From: an uncultured Eubacteriales bacterium
GTDB lineage: Bacteria; Bacillota; Clostridia; Oscillospirales; Acutalibacteraceae
Length of the DNA: 63,059 nucleotides
Assembly (NCBI GenBank): GCA_934464585.1
Contig: CAKSJY010000008.1
Coordinates: forward strand, 1 to 63,059
Reading direction: 5' to 3'
A program made the translations under genes and the position numbers. The notes under the pieces were generated by a model. The model saw nothing but the letters and a program-made list of their open reading frames with translations. It was not told the origin of the DNA and searched no databases. Positions within the stretch are counted from its first letter, which is position 1. Each line of letters starts with the position of its first letter. Positions 27,404 to 36,767 of this stretch are shown here, piece after piece.

Positions 27404-29452
27404 TTATACTGTTGTGGCTTGATTTTGTATATTTGAAGGTAATTGTTCATATTTTTCAAAAGCAAATGTAAAATATCCGCGACCGCCGGTTGATTTTCGT
27501 ACAAATGTAGCAAAATCATACATCTCTGCAACCGGTGCACTTGCTTCTATCTTTTGGTATCCGTTATCTACTGATTCCATAGAAATTATTTTCCCTCTAC
27601 GTTTTGTGATTTCTCCAATTAAATCACCCATATTTTTATCAGGAACAGTAACTTTCAATTTACCTATTGGCTCAAGAATTATAGGATCAGCCTTGGGCAA
27701 ACCATTTTTATATGCTAAAGCTGCTGCCATTTTAAATGCCATTTCCGAGGAATCTACAGAATGATATGAACCATCATATAAAGTAGCTTTTAATCCAACA
27801 ACCGGATAACCCTGTAAAGGACCTTTCTGCATAGCTTCAAGCAAACCTTTCTCTACTGCCGGGAAGTAACCTTTCGGAACTGCCCCACCGACAATCTCTT
27901 CACAAAACTCGAGTTTTTCAGAATCACTTGGTTCAAATTTAATCCACACATCACCAAATTGGCCATGACCTCCAGTTTGCTTTTTATGTCTTCCTTGAAC
28001 ACTTATACTTTTTCTAATTGTTTCTCTATATGCTACTTTAGGTTTTTGCAAAACGGCCTCAATTGAGTATCGATTCTTAAGCCTTGAAAGTATAACGTCG
28101 AAATGTTGTTCACCTAAAGCTGAAATTATCATCTGATGTGTTTCAGTATCATTTTCGACTTTAATTGTAGGATCCTCCATTGCAAGTTTTAAAATACACT
28201 GCTGAAGTTTATCCTCTTCATTTTTATCCTTTGCGTATATTGCCATAGAAAGGCATGGTCTTGGATAATCTACCCTATCCAGCACAATCTTTCTTTCAGA
28301 CGAACATAATGTATCACCTGTTTTAAGAGAAGGAGACTTACATATTACGCCAATGTCCCCTGCTTCAACGCATTTAACTTCCTCTTGATTTTTTCCACAA
28401 ACCGATAATATTTTGTTAATTCGTTCGCTTTCTTTCGTTCTCATATTCACAAAAGTCATATCTTTAACTACCTTACCGGATATAACTTTAAAATATGATA
28501 GTTTTCCTACAAATGGGTCTATTGTCGTCTTAAAAACAACAGCCGCTGTAGGAGCATCTGAATCTACAGTTAACTCGACCGGTTCTCCGTTCTCATCTTC
28601 GGCAATCTCTGCAGATTTGTCATAAGCCTTTGGTGCCAACCATTCAATACCGTCTAAAAGCTGTTCCACTCCAAATGATGAAATTGCATCACCACAAAAA
28701 ACGGGGAATATGGTACCATTTTTTACTCCATGACTTATACCCAAAATTATTTCCTCCGGAGTAAAACCTTCGCCTGAAAAATATTTCTCAAACATTTTTT
28801 CGTCTGTTTCAGCCACAGCCTCGTTTATAGCATTTCTTAATCCTTCTAATCGATTACCCATATCCGGAACAGGTACTTCTTTCTTTTTACCATCTGCATA
28901 TGAATATGCTTTATATTCAAGAAGGTTAACATAACATTCCGCCTTACCGTCAACTATAAACGGTACTACAACAGGACACACTGCCGGACCAAATGATGCC
29001 TTTAAACTTTCAAATACTCTATAAAATCTTGAATCTTCATCACATAATCCATTTACAAAGAAAATCTTTGAAAGTCCGAACTTATTAGATAAATTCACTG
29101 CTTTTTCTGTTCCTACCATAACACCATCTTTACCCGAAAGTATTATAAGAGAAGAATCCGCCGCTCTAAGGCCCTCATACATACCGGCTTCATAATCAAA
29201 AAGGCCCGGAGTATCAATAAAGTTTATCTTTTTGTTTTTCCATTCTACTTGTGCTACAGAAGAAAATATTGAATTCTTACGTTTAATTTCCTCTGAGTCA
29301 AAGTCGCATATAGTATTTCCATCGGAGGTCTTTCCCATTTTAGAAGTTCCGCCGGACAAAAACAGCATAGATTCTACCAAAGAAGTCTTTCCCGAACCGC
29401 TATGTCCCGTCACAGCAATATTAAATATTTCCTTTGCAGTATAATGTTTCAC
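27404..29452 (-). CDS. Elongation factor G-like translational GTPase paralogue
   Basis: A 682-residue protein with the full EF-G domain order: GTPase with G1 GHSGSGKT (residues 16-23) and G3 DTPGL, domain II, then domains III-V ending in the GGRGYF loop typical of the FusA2-like branch. The switch I segment CDFDSEEIKRKNS matches that branch, whose roles are not well defined. The usual G4 motif NKxD, which gives guanine specificity, reads NGLCDED at about residue 134. Start: GTG at 29452 has GAGGAG eight bases upstream and matches where family proteins begin; the frame is open further to 29500 but without a suitable site. Confidence 0.88.
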   Translation of the reverse strand: MKHYTAKEIFNIAVTGHSGSGKTSLVESMLFLSGGTSKMGKTSDGNTICDFDSEEIKRKNSIFSSVAQVEWKNKKINFIDTPGLFDYEAGMYEGLRAADSSLIILSGKDGVMVGTEKAVNLSNKFGLSKIFFVNGLCDEDSRFYRVFESLKASFGPAVCPVVVPFIVDGKAECYVNLLEYKAYSYADGKKKEVPVPDMGNRLEGLRNAINEAVAETDEKMFEKYFSGEGFTPEEIILGISHGVKNGTIFPVFCGDAISSFGVEQLLDGIEWLAPKAYDKSAEIAEDENGEPVELTVDSDAPTAAVVFKTTIDPFVGKLSYFKVISGKVVKDMTFVNMRTKESERINKILSVCGKNQEEVKCVEAGDIGVICKSPSLKTGDTLCSSERKIVLDRVDYPRPCLSMAIYAKDKNEEDKLQQCILKLAMEDPTIKVENDTETHQMIISALGEQHFDVILSRLKNRYSIEAVLQKPKVAYRETIRKSISVQGRHKKQTGGHGQFGDVWIKFEPSDSEKLEFCEEIVGGAVPKGYFPAVEKGLLEAMQKGPLQGYPVVGLKATLYDGSYHSVDSSEMAFKMAAALAYKNGLPKADPIILEPIGKLKVTVPDKNMGDLIGEITKRRGKIISMESVDNGYQKIEASAPVAEMYDFATFVRKSTGGRGYFTFAFEKYEQLPSNIQNQATTV

Positions 29453-29637
29453 TATCAATGCTCCTCTCGCAATCATTTTGTAGATATGTCCAACTCGCAA
29501 TATATAAAATATATTTCTATCTCATTATAGTCTATAGGTAAGTCCAATTCAATCAATATATGGCGATTTTACGTAACGAAAAATACGATTGTTTTTTGTA
29601 TAATATGCACATTTTTAAAAATATATAAATTTTAACC

Positions 29638-29666
29638 TTGACTTTATATTTTTCCGAAGTTATACT
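29638..29666 (+). promoter_or_regulatory. Sigma-A type promoter for the CotH-like gene
   Basis: TTGACT (29638-29643), 17-base spacer, TATACT (29661-29666), 35 bases before the ATG at 29702. Confidence 0.75.
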
Positions 29667-29701
29667 AAAATAGTAATATTAAATTAATAGGAGCAATCAA
29701 A

Positions 29702-31156
29702 ATGTTAACAAAAACAATCAAAAAAGTAACTTTTACGTGCATCTCTTTATTAATGATAATTTCTATAATCTCTGGATGCTCATTTAACAAAAATGAAACT
29801 GTAAATGAATCAACTTCATCGATATCAGATACCTCATATACATCTAGCATTACAGAGTCATATAACTCTCTATTTAAGGAAAACAACATTGTAGATGTAA
29901 ATCTATCTATCTCACAATCAGAGTTAAACTCCATGTTTACAAGTGACAGTACCGGTGAATTTCACAGTGCTGATATATACATAAATAACGAGTGCGTTTC
30001 CAATGTTGGTATATGCATAAAGGGCAATATGTCCTATCGTACCGTTTCATCGTCAGATTCTAACAGATACAGCTTTGCTGTAGATTTTGGTAAATATCAA
30101 GCCGATAACAATTATTATGGATTAAACAGCATTGTTTTAAATAATAACTCCGGCGATCCAAGCTTTTTAAAAGAGTATATATCATATGAAATGCTAAAAA
30201 AGATAAATGCACCTACCCCACTTTGTACCTTCGCCCGCTTAAATATCAATGGTGAATACTTCGGACTTTATACTATGGTTGAAAGTCCTTATAACTCCGG
30301 AAGTTTTACCCAAAGAATATTTGGCACAAATGAAAACACCGACATGTATGAAGCAGGTATAGGAAGTAGTTTTGCCTCCGAAGAATCATTAAAAAATATA
30401 ACACTTACAAGCAGTAACTCTGAAAATTCTTCCGATATAACCTCACTTTATAATGCTATTTCAAATTTAAATGAGGATAATTACAAAAGTATTGAAAATA
30501 TATTAGATGTAGATAGCTTCTTAAAGTACGTAGCTGGAAATGTTGCATTCGGAAGCTATGACAGCTATCTAAGCTCACAAGCTCAAAATTATTATCTTCT
30601 TCACTATAACGGGAAGTTCTACGTTATACCGTGGGACTACGATAAAAGTTTTGGTGGTTTTGAAGGTGATCAAGGAGTTAGCTGTGCTATAAAAATTGAT
30701 AACCCTATACTAGATACGACTACAAATAATCTCCCACTACTAAAGCTCATAAGCTATCCTGAATATCAAGAAAAGTACTATTCATATTTAAAAGAGCTTA
30801 CGAATTATCTTGATAATATCGAAAACAGAATAAATACACTTGCAGACCTTATAAGGAAAGATGTTACAAATGACCCAACAAAACTTTTTACAATAGAACA
30901 ATTTGAAAATGAGCTTGTTTATTCCGATTCACAAATAGATACCTCGAATATAACCTTTCCTATTGAATCACATAAGGGTAATACCCCGAAAACAAGTAAC
31001 AATTCAAGTGAAGGAATGGCACCTCCTAATAAGCCAAATGACAAAAGCTTTAAGTCTAATAACTCTGAAATGACTCATTCCGGAAATGTTTCCAAGGTCT
31101 CTCTTATGACGTATGCTGTTAAACTTAGAGACAACATTAAGTCTCAACTATCCTAA
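29702..31156 (+). CDS. CotH-type kinase family lipoprotein
   Basis: A 484-residue secreted protein with a lipoprotein signal: hydrophobic residues 11-24 and lipobox ISGC (Cys26). The body carries CotH hallmarks: NGEYFGLYTMVES, SFLKYVAGNVAFGSYDSY and the metal-binding VIPWDYDKSFGG at about residue 310. CotH proteins are atypical protein kinases that phosphorylate spore coat proteins in Bacillus, but many lipoprotein homologues occur in gut Clostridia with unknown roles, some linked to cellulosome or surface proteins. The promoter looks vegetative. AGGAG lies eight bases before the ATG. The convergent M14 gene ends two bases from its stop. Confidence 0.88.
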   Translation: MLTKTIKKVTFTCISLLMIISIISGCSFNKNETVNESTSSISDTSYTSSITESYNSLFKENNIVDVNLSISQSELNSMFTSDSTGEFHSADIYINNECVSNVGICIKGNMSYRTVSSSDSNRYSFAVDFGKYQADNNYYGLNSIVLNNNSGDPSFLKEYISYEMLKKINAPTPLCTFARLNINGEYFGLYTMVESPYNSGSFTQRIFGTNENTDMYEAGIGSSFASEESLKNITLTSSNSENSSDITSLYNAISNLNEDNYKSIENILDVDSFLKYVAGNVAFGSYDSYLSSQAQNYYLLHYNGKFYVIPWDYDKSFGGFEGDQGVSCAIKIDNPILDTTTNNLPLLKLISYPEYQEKYYSYLKELTNYLDNIENRINTLADLIRKDVTNDPTKLFTIEQFENELVYSDSQIDTSNITFPIESHKGNTPKTSNNSSEGMAPPNKPNDKSFKSNNSEMTHSGNVSKVSLMTYAVKLRDNIKSQLS

Positions 31157-31157
31157 T

Positions 31158-32063
31158 TTACATTATAATAGATAAAACCAATATTTCTTCTAAATCGTAA
31201 TATATATCTTTCAAATCATAAATAGGTAAGGGATTTTTTCCTTTGCCTATTTCTATTGTAAAGGCCGGACGGCCCAATTCTTTAATAAACCAATCTTTAA
31301 ATCCTCCGCCAACTGCTAAGCCCTCCGGATGGGATGCTTTATATCCGCTACTTGCAGCCATAATTCTCGCCATTAATTCAGACTTTTTAGGAGTATATGT
31401 TCCGTAATCCCAATATATCTCTTTTCCTTGACTATGAAATGCAATGGCATGCCTAATATCGGCAAATCTGCAAAGCGATGTTATTGCTTGAGTCTCAAGT
31501 TCACTTTCCGGAAATTTTCCCCCATATCTTGTTTTGGCAGGCCCAATAATTCCCGCTTCCTGTTCCATCTTATGTAAAACATCCCAACCTGCATCAAAAT
31601 TATGGTTAATGTCAACCCCACGTGCATTTGTATTCCAATTTGATGTGTCTCCATTACTTACATCTTCCACAAGACTTTTAAATCTTCCTGCTGCAGATAT
31701 CCCATGAAGTGATATTTCCACACCGTCCGGATTTACACAAGGTAAAATAAAAAGTCCTCTGTTCCTTAGAAATTCACCTATTCTAATTTCAGAAATCGTT
31801 TCTTTTTTCATAATAGACTCACTCAGCTGTTTTGTAAAGTGCAACATTAACAAGCTTGTTAGCCACTCTGTCCCATGAAATGCCGCTGCAAACAGCACTT
31901 GATTATTAGGGTTTCCTATTTGTATATATGGAATATCCCGACCCAAAAGACTTTTCGAAAGAACTCCTATATTAAGAAAATCATATTTTAATTCTAGCTT
32001 TTTCAGAATTTTATTTCTGTTTTTCTCGTCAGCTATGTTATAATCAAAAGGATTTCTTAACAT
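31158..32063 (-). CDS. M14 family zinc carboxypeptidase
   Basis: A 301-residue metallocarboxypeptidase. Zinc ligands are His63 and Glu66 in FHGTEW and the histidine of IAFHSQG (about residue 204); the catalytic Glu is in FTIEIG (about residue 265). The size and the cytoplasm-like N-terminus fit bacterial gamma-D-glutamyl-diaminopimelate peptidases of the muropeptide type (MpaA or YqgT-like), which cleave peptidoglycan stem peptides. Start: the ATG at 32063 has GGGAAG seven bases upstream; an upstream TTG at 32081 lacks a site. No signal peptide is visible. Confidence 0.85.
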   Translation of the reverse strand: MLRNPFDYNIADEKNRNKILKKLELKYDFLNIGVLSKSLLGRDIPYIQIGNPNNQVLFAAAFHGTEWLTSLLMLHFTKQLSESIMKKETISEIRIGEFLRNRGLFILPCVNPDGVEISLHGISAAGRFKSLVEDVSNGDTSNWNTNARGVDINHNFDAGWDVLHKMEQEAGIIGPAKTRYGGKFPESELETQAITSLCRFADIRHAIAFHSQGKEIYWDYGTYTPKKSELMARIMAASSGYKASHPEGLAVGGGFKDWFIKELGRPAFTIEIGKGKNPLPIYDLKDIYYDLEEILVLSIIM

Positions 32064-32157
32064 ATAATCACTTCCCATCAATTTACATTCGATAATATAT
32101 ATTCATAAATAAATGTAAAAAGACATTAATAAGAAAATAACAAGGAGAATTTATAAA

Positions 32158-32703
32158 ATGAAATTAGAGGAAAAAACTCTTGAAAGCAAAAAAATATTTA
32201 AAGGTCGAGTCATTGATGTAGATTTAGACAAAATCGAACTTCCAAATGGAAAAATCTCCTCAAGAGAAGTCGTAAACCATCCAGGTGGAGTATGTATTGC
32301 AGCATTGACCGATAAAAATGAGCTTTTATTTGTAAAACAATATCGTTATCCATACCACAAAGTTATATTAGAACTCCCTGCTGGAAAGCTTGAAAAAGAT
32401 AATAGTCCTCTCGAAAACGGAAAAAGAGAATTGCGAGAGGAAACAGGTGCTATCGGAAAAGATTATATATCTTTAGGTAAGCTTTATCCAAGCCCTGGTT
32501 ATTGTGGAGAAATTATCCACCTATATGCCTGCAAAATTGAAAGCTTTGGCGATACCGATCCTGATGATGATGAATTTCTTGATATTATTAAAATTGATAT
32601 TAATGAAGCTGTAAAAATGGTACTTGAAAACAAAATTTGCGACTCTAAAACCCAAGTCGCTATCTTAAAACTTCATGCTCTTTGTCAACAGTCTAAGTTT
32701 TAA
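32158..32703 (+). CDS. nudF: ADP-ribose pyrophosphatase, Nudix family
   Basis: A 181-residue Nudix hydrolase that splits ADP-ribose to AMP and ribose 5-phosphate. The N-terminal segment FKGRVIDVDLDKIELPNG and the QYRYP motif are typical of NudF. The Nudix box runs from Gly76 to Gly97 with RELREETG intact, but the first Glu of the consensus GX5E is Asn82. AAGGAG precedes the ATG by about ten bases. It is a single gene followed by a perfect terminator. Confidence 0.9.
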   Translation: MKLEEKTLESKKIFKGRVIDVDLDKIELPNGKISSREVVNHPGGVCIAALTDKNELLFVKQYRYPYHKVILELPAGKLEKDNSPLENGKRELREETGAIGKDYISLGKLYPSPGYCGEIIHLYACKIESFGDTDPDDDEFLDIIKIDINEAVKMVLENKICDSKTQVAILKLHALCQQSKF

Positions 32704-32713
32704 ATGTCAACAA

Positions 32714-32750
32714 TAAATACTCCCTCAGCTAAGCTGAGGGAGTATTTTAT
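32714..32750 (+). terminator. Terminator after nudF
   Basis: A perfect palindrome of two 15-base arms around a single A (32716-32746), followed by TTTTAT. Its CCTCAGCTAAGCTGAGG core recurs at 39429. Confidence 0.9.
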
Positions 32751-32810
32751 ATAACAGAATCTGATATATACTCTTTTATAAAAACCAAATGCACTTCGTA
32801 CCCATAAATA

Positions 32811-33176
32811 CTATTTTTTCTTAGAACGAGAGAATAGTTGTGTAACTCCCATAATCAAAAGTAAAATACCAAAAAGCTTTCCTAAAATTGCATTATCTAA
32901 ATAACCCGAAATCTTTGTTCCTAAAAAGGCTCCACATACTCCTAATACTGCTGATATGATTGCAACCTTTAATGATATAAGCTTTTTCTTTAAATATATA
33001 AATACCGCAATTAAAGCCGAAGGGATGAAAAATATCAAATTTATACCCTGCGCTACAATTTGGGGAGTATCTGTAAAAAGCGTAAGATATATTATCAATA
33101 TTCCTCCACCGCCTAGCCCCATTGCCCCCAATAATCCGGAGAGAACACCAGCTAATGCCGAATAAACTACTGTCAT
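32811..33176 (-). CDS. TauE/SafE family permease, C-terminal half protein
   Basis: A 121-residue membrane protein with about four helices, starting with the Gly-rich LSGLLGAMGLGGGG motif of the TauE/SafE (sulfite/organosulfonate exporter) family. It corresponds to one repeat of the normal 250-residue permease. Its ATG overlaps the stop of the preceding half-gene (ATGA), so the two are translationally coupled and probably assemble into one transporter. The substrate is unknown. Confidence 0.85.
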   Translation of the reverse strand: MTVVYSALAGVLSGLLGAMGLGGGGILIIYLTLFTDTPQIVAQGINLIFFIPSALIAVFIYLKKKLISLKVAIISAVLGVCGAFLGTKISGYLDNAILGKLFGILLLIMGVTQLFSRSKKK

Positions 33177-33526
33177 CTAAACAACATCCTATACCCTGCC
33201 CAAAGCATTAATAGAGAAAATATCCTCTTTAATAAATTCTGATTTATCTTAGGCAAAATCCATGAACCAATCAACGCTCCTACCACTCCCCACGCTAAAT
33301 ATGGATAACTATCACTTAGACTTACACTTCCGGAATATAAATACATTACTGCGCTAAATATGCATATCGGTAATATTATACATACTGACGTTGCATGCGC
33401 TTTTTTTCGCTCTATTCCGGATTTCAAAAGCATCGGCACTAGTATCATTCCACCGCCTGCACCTAAAAGGCCATTTAGTACTCCTGCTAGAAATCCTCCA
33501 AAATAAGAAAAATACTTTTTTATAAT
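33173..33526 (-). CDS. TauE/SafE family permease, N-terminal half protein with unusual start
   Basis: The frame encodes a half-permease whose family motif LLGAGGGMILVP sits close to the N-terminus, with ERKKAHATS after it. An ATG exists only at 33448, in the middle of that motif, which would remove the first helix. The frame remains open upstream through IKKYFSYFGGFLAGVLNG, preceded by AAGGGG, and the only plausible starts are ATT at 33526 (six bases from the site) or ATA at 33523. I annotate from ATT; 117 residues result. An infC-like rare start or a sequence error are the alternatives. The downstream half-gene overlaps by four bases. Confidence 0.75.
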   Translation of the reverse strand: MIKKYFSYFGGFLAGVLNGLLGAGGGMILVPMLLKSGIERKKAHATSVCIILPICIFSAVMYLYSGSVSLSDSYPYLAWGVVGALIGSWILPKINQNLLKRIFSLLMLWAGYRMLFR

Positions 33527-33685
33527 AAATTGCCCCTTTATATCAACTATGTGTATTATTGGTAAGTTTCAAATCTTATATACATCATAACATTATTTAG
33601 AAATTAAATTGTATCTTCAGAATAAATTTAACCTTTCTTGCCAATTGTATATAAGAGTATTATTTTTAAAAATATGGGGTTTGCT

Positions 33686-34546
33686 ATGAAAATAAAAAAA
33701 CATATTATAATCACAATATTAATGATTTCTCTATTATTTTTTTCAGGATGCAGCAAAGCTATATATCCTGATTATTATATAACTGCATCTGAAACAGACA
33801 ATTCTAAAAAAAATACTAAGTTTATATTAAGTGGTTCTACTTCTATGACATCCTTGTGTAACGCTCTTGCAGAATCTTTTATGTCTAAATACCCTGATAT
33901 ACAAGTAGAAAAATCCGACACAGGTTCAGGAGCCGCAGTAGAGTCTGTATTAAATGGCCACTCCATTATTGGTGATCTATCCAGGAATCTGAAAGAAGAT
34001 GAAAAAAGCGAAAATCTTGAGTCCATAACAATTGCATATGATGGTATCGCTGTAATCGTAAACAAAGAAAACCCCATCTCAGACCTCTCGTACTCACAAC
34101 TTCAGGATATATTTACAGGTAAAATTAGCACCTGGAAAAGTATTTCAGGAAATGATAGCAGAATAACACTTGTTGGCAGGGAAGAGGCATCCGGCACAAA
34201 AGACGGATTTGAAAGTGCACTTAATATTGTTTCTAAGACTAAATACGACGTACAATATCAGGAAAATGGTGATATAATTGCAAAAGTCGGAAATGATGTT
34301 TCTGCCATTGGATATTGTTCTTTATTCTCTATATCTGAAAACACAAAAGCAATTAGTATAAGCGGTATATTTCCTACAATCCAAAATATATCCGACGGTC
34401 AATATACTCTTATAAGACCTTTCATTGAAGTATATAATAAACAAAATAAAAACGAAACAATTGATTTATGGTTTAACTTCATTCGAAGTGATACAGGAAG
34501 AGAAATAATACTAAATCAAGGATTAATACCAACAAACGAACACTAA
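33686..34546 (+). CDS. pstS: Phosphate ABC transporter substrate-binding lipoprotein
   Basis: A 286-residue phosphate-binding protein of the PstS type. It has a lipoprotein signal (hydrophobic residues 6-20, lipobox FSGC, Cys22). The ligand-binding segments are ILSGSTSMTSL, KSDTGSGAAVESV and GREEASGTKDGFE. Start: ATG at 33686 has GGGG upstream at proper spacing; an upstream TTG at 33638 lies outside the signal peptide. It is the first gene of pstSCAB and delivers phosphate to the PstC/PstA channel. Confidence 0.93.
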   Translation: MKIKKHIIITILMISLLFFSGCSKAIYPDYYITASETDNSKKNTKFILSGSTSMTSLCNALAESFMSKYPDIQVEKSDTGSGAAVESVLNGHSIIGDLSRNLKEDEKSENLESITIAYDGIAVIVNKENPISDLSYSQLQDIFTGKISTWKSISGNDSRITLVGREEASGTKDGFESALNIVSKTKYDVQYQENGDIIAKVGNDVSAIGYCSLFSISENTKAISISGIFPTIQNISDGQYTLIRPFIEVYNKQNKNETIDLWFNFIRSDTGREIILNQGLIPTNEH

Positions 34547-34568
34547 ACATTGGAGGTTTAACGATAAA

Positions 34569-35891
34569 ATGACACAGTCCATATTGAAATCCTCAAAATC
34601 TCAGACAAATAAAGGTTCATCGATTTCTATAATTGTAGTCTTATGTTTAAGTGTTTTTAACCTTATTGCTTTTTTCGCCTCCAACTTAAAATACACACTA
34701 GATGAAAATGTATACTTTCTATCACCTATAGAGGTAATTATTAGTAAAGGGCTGTTTTTTGAAGAAAATATTATAGCCTTTCCCATTACTATGAGAATAT
34801 TCTTTATTGCAAGCATTGCTATGCAAATTGCGGGGATTATATATGTAATAAAAAATAAATTGAATATATCATCAATTGTCTTTTTATTATCTGCCATCTT
34901 TGATATAGGTGCGATGCTATTCGCCTCTACTTTATCATCAGGTGCTAAAAATTTTAGTATTTCATTTCTCACTGTAATTGTTCTATCTTTTTTATTTAAA
35001 TTAATAAATTCTATAATATGCGGATTAATATATTCAAAGGATCAATTTTCCGAGGTTATATTTTTTGTAGCTTCCTGCGTTTCAGTAGGCTGTGTAATAT
35101 TAATAACTTTATACATGCTAATATGTGGATCTCCTGCTATATATGAAATAGGTATTTTCAATTTCCTATTTGGCGCATCATGGAATCCTGAACACGGTAG
35201 TTATGGGATACTCGCATTAATACTTTCATCTTTTGCTGGAACCTTAGGTGCTATAATAATTGGCGTACCTATAGGAATATTAACAGCCGTATTCTTAGCC
35301 GAGATGGCTCCAAAAGGATTAGCTGATTTCATGAGACCATTAATTCAACTTTTAGCCGGTATTCCGTCGGTTGTATATGGGTTTTGGGGAATGCTTTGTG
35401 TTGTCCCGTTAATTAAAAAAGTATTTGGAAATTTAACTGTTGGAGATAGTCTTTTAGCCGTAATCATTATTTTAGCAATAATGATACTTCCAACTGTCAT
35501 AAGTATTTCTGAATCCTCCTTAAAATCTGTACCAATATCATATAAAGAAGCGTCCTTAGCTTTAGGTGCAACACACACTACTACTATATTTAAAATAATC
35601 CTACCCGCAGCACGTTCTGGCATATTATCCGCTGTAATTTTAGGTGTAGGCAGGGCTATAGGTGAGGCAATGGCGGTTATAATGGTTGCAGGTAATGTTG
35701 TAAATATGCCGTCTATACTGGGAAGTGTCCGCCTTCTTACCACAGGAATTGTACTTGAAATGTCATATTCCTCCGGACTTCACAGACAAGCCCTCTTTGC
35801 AATAGGTCTAATCCTTTTTGTGTTTATAATGATTATAAATATATCATTTTCCTTTATTTCAAAAAGGAGTGAACCAAATGTCAAATCGTAG
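34569..35891 (+). CDS. pstC: Phosphate ABC transporter permease PstC with N-terminal extension
   Basis: A 440-residue permease. From about residue 190 it is a normal PstC with the EAA-type loop region GIPSVVYGFWGM and SYKEASLALGATH. The first 190 residues add about four further hydrophobic segments (around 22-40, 72-93, 98-118, 127-150) not found in typical PstC of about 300 residues. GGAGG precedes the ATG. It overlaps pstA by 14 bases. Confidence 0.9.
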   Translation: MTQSILKSSKSQTNKGSSISIIVVLCLSVFNLIAFFASNLKYTLDENVYFLSPIEVIISKGLFFEENIIAFPITMRIFFIASIAMQIAGIIYVIKNKLNISSIVFLLSAIFDIGAMLFASTLSSGAKNFSISFLTVIVLSFLFKLINSIICGLIYSKDQFSEVIFFVASCVSVGCVILITLYMLICGSPAIYEIGIFNFLFGASWNPEHGSYGILALILSSFAGTLGAIIIGVPIGILTAVFLAEMAPKGLADFMRPLIQLLAGIPSVVYGFWGMLCVVPLIKKVFGNLTVGDSLLAVIIILAIMILPTVISISESSLKSVPISYKEASLALGATHTTTIFKIILPAARSGILSAVILGVGRAIGEAMAVIMVAGNVVNMPSILGSVRLLTTGIVLEMSYSSGLHRQALFAIGLILFVFIMIINISFSFISKRSEPNVKS

Positions 35892-36756
35892 CACATCAAT
35901 ATATAGAAAATCAGAAACCAGATCTGATACAATCCTAAAAATATTAATATACAGTTCCGTATTGGTAACTATTTGTATCCTAGTTGGAATAATATATTAT
36001 ATATTATCAAACGGACTTCCATATTTAAACTTAAACTTTATCCTTACAGCATACTCCGAGACAAATGAAAATTTAAAAGGTATATTACCTATGATTATAA
36101 ACACATTCTATATAGTAGTAATTACCCTTTTAATTTCATGTCCAATAGGAATAGCATCCGCTATATATATGACTCAGTATGCAAAGCAAGGGCATATAAT
36201 AAAAATCATTCGATTTACAACGGAGATTCTTTCAGGAATTCCATCTATTATCTTCGGTCTTTTCGGATATTACTTTTTTTGTAATACACTCCGTCTTGGG
36301 ACATCTATATTATCAGGAAGTCTAACTATGGCAATATGTGTTTTACCGACTATAATCAGAACAACTGAAGAATCACTATTATCTGTTGACCCATCATACA
36401 AGGAGGGTGCAATAGCACTTGGGGCCTCTAAGATTAAGGTAATATTGGAAATTGTACTTCCCTGTTCTCTTCCGGGAATAACAACAGCTATAATTTTAGC
36501 TATGGGACGAATAATCGGTGAATCGGCTGCATTATTATATACAAGTGGAATGGCTTACAGCTTGCCTGAAGGTATCCTTTCCCACATATTATCAAGCGGA
36601 AGAACGCTTACTCTTCATTTATATCAAACAGCAAAACAGGCTAACACCCCCGATTCTTTCCAAATAGCCTTTAAAAGTGCTAGCGTACTTTTAATTATGG
36701 TGTTTATTTTAAATGCTATAGCATGGTTAATATCGAGAATGTTAAAAAAGCAATAG
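35878..36756 (+). CDS. pstA: Phosphate ABC transporter permease PstA
   Basis: A 292-residue permease with six membrane helices and the PstA signatures LSGIPSIIFGLFGY and DPSYKEGAIALGASK, plus GRIIGESAALLYTSG. It forms the membrane channel with PstC. Start: ATG at 35878 with AAGGAG eight bases upstream, overlapping the end of pstC; the in-frame GTG at 35869 lies against the ribosome binding site. pstB starts 11 bases after its stop. Confidence 0.94.
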   Translation: MSNRSTSIYRKSETRSDTILKILIYSSVLVTICILVGIIYYILSNGLPYLNLNFILTAYSETNENLKGILPMIINTFYIVVITLLISCPIGIASAIYMTQYAKQGHIIKIIRFTTEILSGIPSIIFGLFGYYFFCNTLRLGTSILSGSLTMAICVLPTIIRTTEESLLSVDPSYKEGAIALGASKIKVILEIVLPCSLPGITTAIILAMGRIIGESAALLYTSGMAYSLPEGILSHILSSGRTLTLHLYQTAKQANTPDSFQIAFKSASVLLIMVFILNAIAWLISRMLKKQ

Positions 36757-36767
36757 AGGTAAATTAT

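Noticed and set aside
29453..29500. N-terminal extension of the EF-G-like protein from an upstream TTG
   Set aside because: There is no ribosome binding site, and the GTG at 29452 has GAGGAG at ideal spacing and matches the family start.
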